Source: Streptomyces coffeae (GTDB taxonomy: Bacteria; Actinomycetota; Actinomycetes; Streptomycetales; Streptomycetaceae). From it: a stretch of 64,000 nt of DNA. Where the stretch lies: contig NZ_JAERRF010000023.1 of NCBI RefSeq assembly GCF_016741875.1, positions 62,001 to 126,000 on the forward strand, in the 5' to 3' direction. Numbering within the stretch: the stretch's first letter is position 1; each line of letters opens with the position of its first letter. Positions 7,690 through 16,998 of the stretch are shown here, in pieces. Under the pieces are notes generated by a model. That model ran no database searches and was not told the DNA's origin. It saw only the letters and a program-made list of their open reading frames with translations. The position numbers were made by a program, and so were the translations under genes.

Positions 7690-9145
7690 GCTGCGGGCGG
7701 GGCACGGTGTTGCGCCAGATGTGCTTGGCCTCCTGGTACTCCGCCAGACCCGCCGGGCCCAGCTCGCGCCCGATCCCGGACTGCTTCATCCCGCCCCATT
7801 CGGCCTGTGGGACATACGGATGGAAGTCGTTGATCCACACGGTTCCGGCGCGCAGCCGGGAGGCCACCCGGTGCGCCTTCTCCGCGTCCTGTGTCCACAC
7901 CGCCCCGGCCAGGCCGTACACCGTGTCATTGGCCAGCGCCACGGCCTCGTCCTCGTCGCGGAACCGCTCCACGGTGAGCACCGGGCCGAAGGACTCCTCC
8001 TGGACCACGGACATGTCCGGGGTGCAGTCGTCCAGCACCGTCGGCAGATAGAAGTAGCCGTGCTCCAGCGCCGGATCGTCCGGCGGTGTCCCGCCGCAGC
8101 GCAGCACCGCCCCCTCGTCGAGTCCGGACGCCACATAGGCCGCCACCTTCTCGCGGTGGGCCGCGGAGATCAGCGGGCCGCTGCGGGCGTCCTCGTCGAA
8201 CGGGCCGCCCAGCCGGATCTGCCGGGCCCGGTGCACGATCTCGTCGATGAACGCGTCGTGCAGCTGCTCCTGGACCAGCAGCCGGGCCCCGGCCGAACAG
8301 ACCTGTCCGGCGTGCAGGAACACGGCCATCAGGGCGTAGTCCACGGCCGTGTCGAAGTCGCAGTCGGTGAAGACGATATTGGGGTTCTTGCCGCCCAGCT
8401 CCAGCGCGATCTTCTTCACCGTGGGCGCGGCGGCCGCCATGATCCAGCGGCCGGTGGCCACTCCGCCGGTGAACGACACCAGGTCCACCCGCTCGTCCGT
8501 GGCCAGTGGCGCGCCCACGGTCGATCCGGCGCCCAGCACCAGATTGGCCGTGCCCGGCGGCACCCCGGCCTCGGCCAGCAGCCGCATCAGCCCGATGGCG
8601 CTGTGCGGGGTCAGCTCGCTGGGCTTGAGGACGAAGGTGTCCCCGGCGGCGAGCGCGGGGGCGACCTTCCATGCGGTCTGGAGCAGCGGATAGTTCCATG
8701 GCGTGATCAGGGCGCAGACCCCCACCGGCTCATGGACCACCGTGCTGTCCACTTCCGGGCTGCCCACGTCGATGACCCGGCCCGGCCCCGCGGAAGCGAT
8801 CAGATTGCCGAAGTAGCGGAAGCAGTTCGCGATGTCGTCGAGGTCGTACTCGCTCTCCACCAGCCGTTTTCCGGTGTCCAGGGATTCGGCGCGGGCGATG
8901 TCGGCCTTGTCCCGCTCCAGCAGCTCCGCGATGCGCAGCAGCAGTCTGCCGCGCTCGGCGGCCGGGGTGCCGGGCCAGGGGCCGCGGTCGAAGGCGTCAC
9001 GGGCGGCCGCGATGGCCGCGGCCGTGTCCTTCGGCCCGGCCTCGTCGACCGTGGCCACCAGCATTCCGTCCGCGGGGCAGCGGATGTCGCGGGTGTGTCC
9101 GTCGAGGGCGGCTGTCCAGCGGCCGCCGATGAAAAGCTCCGGCAT
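7676..9145 (-). CDS. aldehyde dehydrogenase (betaine aldehyde dehydrogenase-like)
   Basis: A 489-residue NAD(P)-dependent aldehyde dehydrogenase of normal family length. Visible landmarks: TPWNYPLLQTAWKVAPALAAG (coenzyme-binding region), FTGGVATGR, ELGGKNPNIVF with the general-base Glu, and GQVCSAG with catalytic Cys283; EESFGPVL near the C-terminus. The ATG at 9145 is preceded by GGAGG at good spacing. It would oxidise the aldehyde made by the downstream GMC enzyme; together with the APC permease this resembles a choline to glycine betaine module, though 4-aminobutyraldehyde dehydrogenases look very similar. It is the first gene of the module. Confidence 0.9.
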   Translation of the reverse strand: MPELFIGGRWTAALDGHTRDIRCPADGMLVATVDEAGPKDTAAAIAAARDAFDRGPWPGTPAAERGRLLLRIAELLERDKADIARAESLDTGKRLVESEYDLDDIANCFRYFGNLIASAGPGRVIDVGSPEVDSTVVHEPVGVCALITPWNYPLLQTAWKVAPALAAGDTFVLKPSELTPHSAIGLMRLLAEAGVPPGTANLVLGAGSTVGAPLATDERVDLVSFTGGVATGRWIMAAAAPTVKKIALELGGKNPNIVFTDCDFDTAVDYALMAVFLHAGQVCSAGARLLVQEQLHDAFIDEIVHRARQIRLGGPFDEDARSGPLISAAHREKVAAYVASGLDEGAVLRCGGTPPDDPALEHGYFYLPTVLDDCTPDMSVVQEESFGPVLTVERFRDEDEAVALANDTVYGLAGAVWTQDAEKAHRVASRLRAGTVWINDFHPYVPQAEWGGMKQSGIGRELGPAGLAEYQEAKHIWRNTVPRPQRWFA

Positions 9146-9419
9146 GTATCGCCTCCGGGCTCGGACGACAGTGGCCGACCCCCGTGGTGACACCTCGCTC
9201 GGTGATCCTTCGCCGTCCCTCGATCCCTCGGTGCGCGAGGCCGGTCCACACACCGAGCGTAAGTGGCACCGGTCTCCCTCGCACGGCGTAACCGGAAGGC
9301 CGCTGATCGGCGGGGTTGCGCGGTGGCAGCGGGGCGTGACGCGGGCCGGTGGGCGGGCCCGGGGGCCTCGGATAGACACCCTTACGGCCGGTACATCTTC
9401 ACCGTGCACAATCCTCGTC

Positions 9420-12400
9420 ATGGTCCACGAGCCCGAAGCCCCCCGCGCCCTCGCCGATGAGCTGCTCACCGTCCTCGACCCGTTGCCGCATCCGCGCCGG
9501 ATGCACGAACTGGCCGTACGGACCAGGGTGGCGACCTCGCGCGGGGAACTCGGCGCCTTGATCGGTGAGTTGGAGCGTCGCGGGGGGTACGAGCGGCGGC
9601 TCGCCGCCGCGGCCGCGGCGGTCGGCGGGCGGACCGGCCACCTTCAGGGGCGGCTCCTGGACCCGGACCCCGTAGTGCGCCACTACGCCCTCGCGGTGGC
9701 CCGTGACGGGGGCGGGATCGACGACGAGACGCTGGAGGCGGCGTTCCAGGACGCGCCCGCCGCCGTACGGCGGGAGCTGGCGCGTACCGTCGTCGCCGGG
9801 CGGCGCACCGCGCTGGCCGAACGGCTCATCGACCCGGTGCGGGAGCGGTGGGGCGACGCCGAGGCTGCCCGGCTGCTGCCCGGCTGCGGAGCGGACACCC
9901 TCGCCCGGCTGCTGCCCGCCCTCTTCCACGCCGTCGGCAGCTGGCGCCCGCTCGTCCCCCGCCACCCCCTCGCCTTTCTCGACGAGGCCGAACGGCAGCT
10001 CACCGCGCTGCCGCAGGCCCTGCGCGACGCGTGGTGGGCGCGGTACGCACACGGTGTCGCGCTCGCCGTGCCCGTCGCACCGCACCGGGTGCTGGACCTG
10101 CTGGAGGACGTGTGCCACGGGGCGTTGCCGCTCCCGGTGCGGCACCGGCTGTCCGTGCTGGTGGCCGCCGACCCCACGCGTACGCTGCGGCTGCTGCTCA
10201 CCCCGGCCCAGGCGCCCCTGTTGCGCGGCCGCGGCCTGGAACGGGCGGTCTTGCGCCGCCTCGTACGCGCCGACCCGCCCGAACTCCCCGAACTGGCCCG
10301 CGCCCTGCGGCACGACGCGTGCGCGCTGGCGCGGCTGCTGGCCACGCTGCCGCCCGGCCGCCGCGCCGATGTGTTCGCCTGCGCCACGGCGGGACGCGAC
10401 CCCGACCACGCCTCCGTCGACCCCGCTGTCCTCGAGGTCCTGCCGCGCGCCGTCCGTCAGGACGAGGCGCGCCGGATGGCCGCACGGGCGCGCGAGCGCG
10501 GGGCCCCCTGGACGGCGGTGCTGGCGGCCGTGGCGTATCTGCCGGTCGACGAGGCGCGCGAGGAACTGCTGAGCGCGACCCGCCGATCCCCGGCGGAGGA
10601 CCGCGCCCTCGCCCATCCGCTGCTGATCCGCAACGCCGCCCACTCCGGCGACCCCGCTGCCGTCACCTCCCTGCTGGTCCTGCTGGAAGGGCTGCGCAAC
10701 GAGCAGGACCCGGTGCGCTGCGCCGCGCTCGGCGCGCTCGCCACCGTCCCGCCGGCCCTGTTCACCGACGACGCCGCGGACCATCTGGACCGGGTCGCGG
10801 GTGACGCGATCCAGGCCCGGGACTCCTCCCCGGCCACCCGGCGGGCGCTGCGCGGCCTCGCCGTCGCGCTGCTGCGGGAACACGCCGTCACCGGACAGCG
10901 GGAGCTGCTGGGCTGGGCGTTGCGCACCGTGACCCGGCTCGCCGGGCGGGTCGGCGCCGCCGATCTCGGCAGACTCGACCACACCCTGCGGCGCGGTCAG
11001 GAACACACCGTCTTCGAGGCGCTGCGGCCCTGGCTGGAGGCGGGCGCCGACCGGGTCGACCACGAGCTGACGTTCGCCCTCGTCCGTTCGCTCGGACGAC
11101 GCGCCCACGCCATGCCCGAGCTCCAGGAACTGCTCCGCCAGGCCATCCAGTTCGGCAGTGACACCACCGCCCGTACCGCCGTCGGACTGTGGCTCGAACC
11201 GCCCGGTGAGCGCGACGCGCGGGTCGCGGAGATCCTCGCGCAGGACCCTTCCGCGGCCGTACTGCCGCCCGTGCTGGCCGTGTTGACACGCCGACGCACT
11301 GATCTGCTCGATGGTGTCCTGGCCGACACACCGCCGTACGGCCGGTTTCTGGCCCCCGGTACTGCCTGGACCCCGCCCACCACCCATGACGCCATGCGCT
11401 GGGTGCCCCGCCAGCAGGCCGCCGCGGCCCGCCTGTTGGAGCGGACCGCCGCCGACACCGCGCGTCCGGCCCATGAGCGCACCTCGGCCATCGCCCGCGC
11501 CGCGCTGATCCCCGGCACCGGCGCCGCCGCCGTACGGGCCTGGACGGGTAACGACGACGTGGTGCTCGCCGAGGCCGCGCTCACCGCCCTCGCCCACACC
11601 GACCGGCCCGGCGACGCCCTGCCCGCGCTGCTGGCCCACGCGGGCGACGACCGGGCGCGGGTGGCGGTGTACGCGGCCACCCGGGCGGCCCGTTACGCCG
11701 AACCCTCACGGCTGGAGGCCCCGATCCGCGGTGTTCTCGCACCGGACGGCGTGGCGACCGCCGTGCCGTCCGTGCCCGCCAAGGTCACCAGCCGCAAGCA
11801 GGCCGCCCGGCTCGCCGCCACCCTGCTGCCCGTGCCCGACGCCGCCACCCTCCTCGCCGACGCCTGCGCGGTGCCCGGCCAGCACCATGACGTCCAGGCC
11901 GCCTGTGTGGCCTTCGCGACCCGGCTGCTCGACGCCAAAGGCGCCTGGGAGATGCTCACCGCCGCCGCGAACGGGCGGCGCGAACTGCGCCACGCCGTGC
12001 TGCGCGTCCACCCGCTGGACCTGCCCGAACCCCACCGGGCGCGCTACGCCCAGCTCATACGTGCCGTCTGCGACACCGAAGACCCCGAGGTGGCCGCGGC
12101 GGGTCACGCCGCGCTCGCCGTCTGGTCGCCCTGGGCACCGGATGTGGCGGCCGTCCTCGTCGCCGCCGTCACCGATCTGGACAACCGGGCGGGCTGGACC
12201 TCCGCCGCCGACGCGCTGCTGACCCTGGTGGCCACCGCCCCCGACGGCACGCCCGAGGACAACCCTCTGGCATGGGCGCTCGCCGCGCTCGCCACCGCCG
12301 ACGCCCGGCCCGGCACGCCCGACGCCGAGCCCGGCCGGGACCGGCCGGCGCGCCGCCGGATCCGCCATATCGCCACGCGGCTCGCCGGGCGGGCACCCGG

Positions 12401-12851
12401 CGGCACGGCGACCCGCCCGATGCGCCGTGCCGCCACCGCCGCGGCCGAACTCCTCGCCGGATACGAGACCTTCATCCCCGACGCCGCCCATGTCCTGGTC
12501 CACGTCCTGGACCTGGGCTCCCGGCCCGCCCCGCTGACCGCCGCACTCGCCCGCCTCAGCCGACTGCACTCCGCCCGCCCCGCGCTCGCCGCCCACACCG
12601 CCGGCGTACTGCACCGGCGGCTGAACGCGGGGACGCGGCCCGGGTCCGACGAGGCGCTGCTGCGCGCGGCGCGGGAGCTGAACGAAGACGGCGGACACGC
12701 CGCCGGGCTGTTCGCCACCATCCTCACCGAGGCGGGTGGCCGCCGCACCGACTGGCCGGAGCCATGGCGCGAGCAACTGCGCGCGCTGCGCGGGCATCCG
12801 CACCCGGACGTACGGGACGCGGCGCTGCTGCTGACCACGGCGGAGGAGTAG
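9420..12851 (+). CDS. large HEAT-like repeat protein, function unknown
   Basis: A 1143-residue protein composed almost wholly of alpha-helical Ala/Leu/Arg-rich pairs, as in HEAT or ARM solenoids (for example SLLVLLEGLRNEQDPVRCAALGAL and DPEVAAAGHAALAVW). No signal peptide, membrane segment or catalytic motif is visible. The ATG at 9420 begins MVHEPEAPRAL; the frame is open further upstream, but that part overlaps the divergent aldehyde dehydrogenase gene and is not credible coding. It is divergent from that gene across 274 bp and convergent with the next gene across 39 bp, so probably monocistronic. A scaffold or protein-binding role is only a guess from the fold. Confidence 0.8.
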   Translation: MVHEPEAPRALADELLTVLDPLPHPRRMHELAVRTRVATSRGELGALIGELERRGGYERRLAAAAAAVGGRTGHLQGRLLDPDPVVRHYALAVARDGGGIDDETLEAAFQDAPAAVRRELARTVVAGRRTALAERLIDPVRERWGDAEAARLLPGCGADTLARLLPALFHAVGSWRPLVPRHPLAFLDEAERQLTALPQALRDAWWARYAHGVALAVPVAPHRVLDLLEDVCHGALPLPVRHRLSVLVAADPTRTLRLLLTPAQAPLLRGRGLERAVLRRLVRADPPELPELARALRHDACALARLLATLPPGRRADVFACATAGRDPDHASVDPAVLEVLPRAVRQDEARRMAARARERGAPWTAVLAAVAYLPVDEAREELLSATRRSPAEDRALAHPLLIRNAAHSGDPAAVTSLLVLLEGLRNEQDPVRCAALGALATVPPALFTDDAADHLDRVAGDAIQARDSSPATRRALRGLAVALLREHAVTGQRELLGWALRTVTRLAGRVGAADLGRLDHTLRRGQEHTVFEALRPWLEAGADRVDHELTFALVRSLGRRAHAMPELQELLRQAIQFGSDTTARTAVGLWLEPPGERDARVAEILAQDPSAAVLPPVLAVLTRRRTDLLDGVLADTPPYGRFLAPGTAWTPPTTHDAMRWVPRQQAAAARLLERTAADTARPAHERTSAIARAALIPGTGAAAVRAWTGNDDVVLAEAALTALAHTDRPGDALPALLAHAGDDRARVAVYAATRAARYAEPSRLEAPIRGVLAPDGVATAVPSVPAKVTSRKQAARLAATLLPVPDAATLLADACAVPGQHHDVQAACVAFATRLLDAKGAWEMLTAAANGRRELRHAVLRVHPLDLPEPHRARYAQLIRAVCDTEDPEVAAAGHAALAVWSPWAPDVAAVLVAAVTDLDNRAGWTSAADALLTLVATAPDGTPEDNPLAWALAALATADARPGTPDAEPGRDRPARRRIRHIATRLAGRAPGGTATRPMRRAATAAAELLAGYETFIPDAAHVLVHVLDLGSRPAPLTAALARLSRLHSARPALAAHTAGVLHRRLNAGTRPGSDEALLRAARELNEDGGHAAGLFATILTEAGGRRTDWPEPWREQLRALRGHPHPDVRDAALLLTTAEE

Positions 12852-12890
12852 CCGCGGTCGGTCGGGGAAAGCGCTCGGCCCGGGTGGCGG

Positions 12891-14663
12891 TCAGCCGTTC
12901 TTGCGCCAGGCGCCCTCGTCGTAGTCATAGCCGTACCCGGGACGGCCCTTGGTTCCGCTGGTGCGGAACGGCGCGCCCCGGTCGTCGATCCGCACCGTCC
13001 CCTCGCGCCCGCCGCTGGACCAGTCCAGCTCCAGGTACCAGCGGCAATCGCAGCCGGTGGTACGGGCGTTGATCCGCAGCACCTCCGGATCCGTGGCCGA
13101 CACGCGGTACGGGAAGCGGACGGCGGGGAGCGGCGTGCCCGAGTCATTGCCGTCGGTGGGGCGGGCCAGCGGGCGGGAGGCGTCCAGGTCGACCGAGAAC
13201 GCGCGCGGGGTGAGGGAGCCGCCGCAGCCGTTGTCCATCGCGAACGACGACCACCGCAGGGGATCGCGCCGTCCCACGACCCGTACGTGCAGCGCCTGGA
13301 GGACCACCGCGGATGACGCCCGGCCCTGCGCCGTGACCTCCACATGGGTGGTCCCGCCGTGCACGGCGCCATGGGCCGAGGCCCAGGCGGGCGCGTCCTG
13401 CTCGGTGGGCGGCGGGGCGACGTCGGTGGGCGGCCGGTCGATGAGATAGCGGTGATCACAGCCGTTCTCCCAGACGTGGGAACGGGTGCTGAGGGTGAGC
13501 GGGGCGCGGGAGCCGCCGTTGCCGGGCGCGTCGCCCGGCCGGCCGGGCGACGCGCCCGGGGAGGGTGAGGCGGATGCGTCATGGTCCCGCTCGCCGTCAC
13601 GGCGCGGCGCGCCGGACCGGTGCTTGTGGTCGTCCGTCTCCGCCCGGTCCAGATGTCCGCGCGCCGTCGGCCCGACCGGCGCGGCGGACCGCGGATGGGC
13701 GGTGGCGCGGGGTGAGGTCGCGGTGTCCTTCCGTTTGTCGTCGCCGGGCGGTCGTACCTCCACCGCCGTGACGGCGAGCACGACCATGGCGGCGGCCCCG
13801 GCCAGTAACGCCCATGGCCGCCGTCGCCAGGCCCGGCGCGGCGCGGCGCCCTCTCCCGCGGGCACGGCCCGCAGCCGCCCCCGCGCCACGGAGCCGCCCC
13901 CCACGGGTGTCCACCGCACCCCCGCCCCGGCCTCCGGCCCCGCGGGCCGTAACGCCCGCGGCCCGAACTCGGGGGAGCGGGAGGATGGTTGAGGCGTGGG
14001 ATCCGCCGGAGCCGAGGCGGCGGCCGGTTCTGTGGCATCCACGGGCGCGCCCTTTACACGCCCCCGTCCGCCTCGGCCCACCTCGACGACCGGGCGGATC
14101 GGCCCGTTTGGCGTGGGGTCGGCGCCCTCCGTGCGGTCCGGCCCCGCCGTCGAGCCGCCGGTCGGCGCGTCGGGGCGCGTCCCGTCGTCTGGCACGGCGC
14201 ATGGTGCGCTCGTCGGTGCGTCGGCATCTGCCCGCCCGTCCCGGCCGGTTGCGTCTGCCGCCCTGGCTCGCTGTCCCTCGGCGCTCGCCGGGGCGTCCGG
14301 AGCGTCCGCCGGGGCGTCCGGAGCGTCCGCCGGGGCGTCCGGAGCGTCCGCCGGGGCGTCCCCCGTGGTACGGCGGGGTCTGCCCGGGGTGCTGCCCCGG
14401 GTGGTGGTGCGGCGTCTGGCGGCGTCGGCCAGCATCCAGCGGCGGTGGAGGGAGATCAGCTCCTCCGGTGTGGCTCCGCAGAGCCGGGCGAAGCGTTCCA
14501 CCGGCGCGTAGTCCGCCGGGACCGCGTCGCCGTTGCAGTAGCGGTGCAGCGTGGACGTGCTGACGTGCAGTCGCGTGGCCAGCGAGCCGTAGCTGCGGCC
14601 CGAGCGTTCCTTCAGGGCCCGCAGGCTCTCCGCGAAATCCGCGACCTCATTGGCGCTCCCCAC
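12891..14663 (-). CDS. membrane-anchored HTH (XRE) protein with extracytoplasmic domain
   Basis: A 590-residue protein in four parts: an N-terminal XRE-type helix-turn-helix (residues ~5-75, with YGSLATRLHVSTSTLHRYCNG), a long low-complexity Pro/Ala/Asp/Thr linker, one transmembrane segment around WALLAGAAAMVVLAVTAVEV, and a C-terminal domain of about 170 residues that should lie outside the membrane and contains several Cys (ENGCDHRY, NGCGGS, TGCDCRWY). The topology recalls RodZ and other one-component membrane HTH proteins. A signal-responsive regulator bound to the membrane is the likely reading. It is convergent with the HEAT-like gene; the linker contains a 21-bp tandem repeat. Confidence 0.85.
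   Translation of the reverse strand: MGSANEVADFAESLRALKERSGRSYGSLATRLHVSTSTLHRYCNGDAVPADYAPVERFARLCGATPEELISLHRRWMLADAARRRTTTRGSTPGRPRRTTGDAPADAPDAPADAPDAPADAPDAPASAEGQRARAADATGRDGRADADAPTSAPCAVPDDGTRPDAPTGGSTAGPDRTEGADPTPNGPIRPVVEVGRGGRGRVKGAPVDATEPAAASAPADPTPQPSSRSPEFGPRALRPAGPEAGAGVRWTPVGGGSVARGRLRAVPAGEGAAPRRAWRRRPWALLAGAAAMVVLAVTAVEVRPPGDDKRKDTATSPRATAHPRSAAPVGPTARGHLDRAETDDHKHRSGAPRRDGERDHDASASPSPGASPGRPGDAPGNGGSRAPLTLSTRSHVWENGCDHRYLIDRPPTDVAPPPTEQDAPAWASAHGAVHGGTTHVEVTAQGRASSAVVLQALHVRVVGRRDPLRWSSFAMDNGCGGSLTPRAFSVDLDASRPLARPTDGNDSGTPLPAVRFPYRVSATDPEVLRINARTTGCDCRWYLELDWSSGGREGTVRIDDRGAPFRTSGTKGRPGYGYDYDEGAWRKNG
14290..14361. repeat. 21-bp coding tandem repeat (APADAPD linker)
   Basis: The unit GGGGCGTCCGGAGCGTCCGCC is repeated three times plus a partial fourth copy, with identical bases. 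On the minus strand it encodes the APADAPD repeats in the linker of the membrane HTH protein. Identical codons mean a recent expansion, and copy number is likely to vary between strains. Confidence 0.9.
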
Positions 14664-14943
14664 GGAACCGTCCCCCTTCTTCCCCGTGTCCCCACCCGTT
14701 GCGCATCCCGCGGGTGTCCCGCGAACGCGTTCCAGGCTGAGTCATACCCCCAAGTCAGCGTACGTGCAGGCATTCCAGCGTCCCGGATGCCACTCCTTTC
14801 CTGGCGCCCGCGCCCGGCGGCCCGCACGCTGGGCCCTGCCGTCGTGAACCGCGCGGCGGCCTCATGACACGACGGCCGCACGCGTACGCGTCGCGCCGAT
14901 ATGAGTCGCAGTGACATGACAGGAAGAGACGGGGAATCACCTG

Positions 14944-15570
14944 ATGCGCATGGTCAAGCACATCCTCCGCACCGCCGCCGCGGGCGCGCTGGCCGCGGCC
15001 GCCGTCGTAGGGGCGGCCGGGGCCGGTCCGGCCCGGGCCGCGGCCCTGGGCACACCCGCCCACCTCGTGCCGAGGGAACTTCCGCCGCACCCCGGCTCGG
15101 ACTGGTACGCGAGTGATGTCACCAAGGGGCTGCCGGAGAACGTCCCGTTCTGCGTCGAGAGGACGTTCCCCTCCGCCGGGGCGACGCACCGTACCTTCTG
15201 GACCGAGTACGACACCGGCGCCGCCCAGATCGTGGTCAGGACCGGCACCGTGGACGCCGCGCGCAAGCTGGCCGCCGCCGCGGAGAAGAAGATCCGGAAC
15301 TGCGCCGCCGACTGGCAGCGCGACTATCCCGAGGGCACCGCCTCCTGGCGGGACTACGGGGCGCTCCCGGCCGAGGACGGCGCCCATGTCTACGGCGTCC
15401 ACACCTCGTACCCGGACTCCGAGCCCGGGATCCACCTCTACGGCGTGGGGCGGGACGGCCGGACCGTGACCGTCGTCCAGTGGGGCGAGATGGGTGGTTT
15501 CGGCCAGGCCCCGGTCGCCGACTTCACACGGACCACCACCACCGCCGTCGTCAAGCTCTACCACTCGTAG
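14944..15570 (+). CDS. secreted protein, function unknown
   Basis: A 208-residue protein with a clear Sec signal peptide: MRMVKH, a long Ala-rich hydrophobic core and cleavage probably after ARA-A near residue 33. The mature part has two Cys (PFCVER and RNCAAD) likely joined by a disulfide, and the order of short strands and helices seen in small extracellular sensor-type domains, but no catalytic motif. The upstream 280-bp gap is shared with the divergent membrane HTH gene. No nearby gene explains its role. Confidence 0.8.
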   Translation: MRMVKHILRTAAAGALAAAAVVGAAGAGPARAAALGTPAHLVPRELPPHPGSDWYASDVTKGLPENVPFCVERTFPSAGATHRTFWTEYDTGAAQIVVRTGTVDAARKLAAAAEKKIRNCAADWQRDYPEGTASWRDYGALPAEDGAHVYGVHTSYPDSEPGIHLYGVGRDGRTVTVVQWGEMGGFGQAPVADFTRTTTTAVVKLYHS

Positions 15571-15744
15571 GGCAACCCGAAGGGCAACCCGTAGGGCCTC
15601 GCATCGGCCGCGGGCCCGGCGGTCACGCGCGCGCAAGGGGGGTGCGCGTGGCCGCCGTCCCGGCGCGGCCTCCGGCGGTTATGGTCGGGACACGTCGCAC
15701 CGACCGGAACGACACCCACCGGACGACACCGACCGGAGGTCCCC

Positions 15745-16425
15745 GTGCCGAACGGCTCGCTCTCCCTCGCCGCCGCGCTCCATCTGCTCGCCTTCGACCC
15801 CGGGACCGGCAAGCCCGTCGGTGCCCACACCGCGCTGCTCGTCCGCGCCGCAGCCCTCACCGAGCTGGCTCAGCGCGGACTGCTGACCGACTCCGACGGC
15901 AGGCCGTGCCCGGTGGCCGACGCCATGACCGGGGACAGCGCGCTCGACGGGCTGCTGGAGCTGATCGGGGAGTCCCGGCCGCGTACCTGGGCGACTTGGG
16001 TGGAGTATCAGCCGCGGCTGACCGAGCACGCCGTGCGCGACCAGCTGGTGGCGCACGGCTATCTGCGTGCGGAGGTGCGGCGCGTGCTGGGGCTGTTCCC
16101 GCTGAAGCAGTACCGGCTGGAACGGACCGACCTGGTGGCGGGTATGCGCGAGGACGCGGTGCGGGTGCTGCACGGTGACCAGCCGGTGTCCGAGGTGTCC
16201 GAGCGGGACGCGGCGCTCGTCGCACTCGCGGCGGCGGGGGAGCTGCGGACCGTGGTGACGCTCAAGGACGCGAAGCTCCACAAGAAGCGCATTACGGAAC
16301 TGGGGGAACGAAGCGGGGGAATGGGGCCGGTGCTGGAGAAAGTGATCGCACAGGTGCGTGCGGCGCTCGCCGCCGCGGTCACCACGGCGATCCTCGTGGC
16401 GACCACGTCCTCGAGCGGCACCTGA
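15745..16425 (+). CDS. GOLPH3/VPS74 (GPP34) family protein
   Basis: A 226-residue protein of the GPP34 family: the N-terminus (SLSLAAALHLLAFDPGTGKP) and the later LLELIGESRPRTWATWV, then HLYLR-type turn and KQYRLERTD are characteristic. In eukaryotes the family binds phosphatidylinositol-4-phosphate on Golgi membranes; actinobacterial members are common but mostly uncharacterised. The GTG start has GGAGG six bases upstream. The C-terminus ends in a hydrophobic stretch (ALAAAVTTAILVATT), consistent with membrane contact. It is followed by a bidirectional hairpin and the convergent SsgA-family gene. Confidence 0.88.
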   Translation: MPNGSLSLAAALHLLAFDPGTGKPVGAHTALLVRAAALTELAQRGLLTDSDGRPCPVADAMTGDSALDGLLELIGESRPRTWATWVEYQPRLTEHAVRDQLVAHGYLRAEVRRVLGLFPLKQYRLERTDLVAGMREDAVRVLHGDQPVSEVSERDAALVALAAAGELRTVVTLKDAKLHKKRITELGERSGGMGPVLEKVIAQVRAALAAAVTTAILVATTSSSGT

Positions 16426-16433
16426 CGCGAGCG

Positions 16434-16464
16434 GCGCCTGAGGGGGCCTGACGGCCCCCGGCGC
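16434..16464. terminator. bidirectional hairpin terminator
   Basis: GGGGGCC-TGAC-GGCCCCC (16442-16459) extended by GCGCC/GGCGC outside a three-base bulge. It lies between two convergent genes. Confidence 0.7.
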
Positions 16465-16488
16465 GGGAGGCGAGGCGGCGGCGTCGGC

Positions 16489-16908
16489 TCAGGCGGGGGC
16501 GTCCCCCAGCAGGGACGCCAATCCGTCGTCCAGGTTCAGTGCCCCGCTCTCGCTGCCCTCGGGGACCGCGGTGTAGGAGCGGCCGAGGAACCTGAGGAGG
16601 TCGCCGGTGTCGAACTGGACCATGGCCATGCCCTCGGGGGCGTGGAACTCCAGCACCGTGCGCTGCGTACCGCACGGCCACATCTGCACATCACCGTTCC
16701 CCGCGGGGCCGCGCAGCCCCGCCGCGAGCAGCTCGCGCCCGAACGTCCACTCCACCGCGGACCCGTCGAGGGAGGCCGAGGGCGGGAAGGAGATGCGGAC
16801 GGCGAACGGGTCGTCGGGCTCGTAACGCAGACAGGCCGGGATGGCGCGTGCCTCGGGCGTCGACGCGATGAGATGGGCCTGGACGGCTTGGTCGATGACT
16901 GTGGACAA
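16489..16908 (-). CDS. SsgA-family sporulation/cell-division protein (SsgD-like)
   Basis: A 139-residue SsgA-like protein. Family features: CLRYEPDDPFAVRISFP, VEWTFGRELLAAGL, GDVQMWPC, TVLEFHAPEG and a FLGRSYTAVPEGSE segment. Start is the TTG at 16908 (MSTVIDQAV) because AGGGAG sits six bases upstream; an ORF extending to 16974 lacks such support. SsgA-like proteins are specific to sporulating actinomycetes and direct septum formation, peptidoglycan placement or spore-wall maturation. The N-terminus and neighbourhood recall SsgD, linked to lateral-wall integrity in S. coelicolor, but paralogue identity is from memory and needs alignment. It is divergent from the fused sigma factor gene, with a Crp-like site between. 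Confidence 0.9.
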   Translation of the reverse strand: MSTVIDQAVQAHLIASTPEARAIPACLRYEPDDPFAVRISFPPSASLDGSAVEWTFGRELLAAGLRGPAGNGDVQMWPCGTQRTVLEFHAPEGMAMVQFDTGDLLRFLGRSYTAVPEGSESGALNLDDGLASLLGDAPA

Positions 16909-16998
16909 CGCCGGCTCCCTCGTGATCGGTGCGGGGTCCTCGCCTCGCTTACGACCGTTAAGACGTACGGGCAATCACGCCAGTGCACCCATGGTTGC

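Noticed and set aside
6539..9190. 883-codon plus-strand frame over the permease and aldehyde dehydrogenase
   Set aside because: Both minus-strand genes have complete family signatures; this frame is rich in His, Arg and Gly and crosses a gene boundary without a motif.
9399..11639. Long open frame on the minus strand opposite the HEAT-like gene
   Set aside because: It is a mirror of the high-GC coding frame: Gly/Gln/Arg-rich, no family motif, no ribosome site, while the plus-strand frame has a regular helical pattern.
14290..14361. Possible CRISPR-like array
   Set aside because: Units are contiguous without spacers and encode an in-frame linker repeat; it is a coding tandem repeat.
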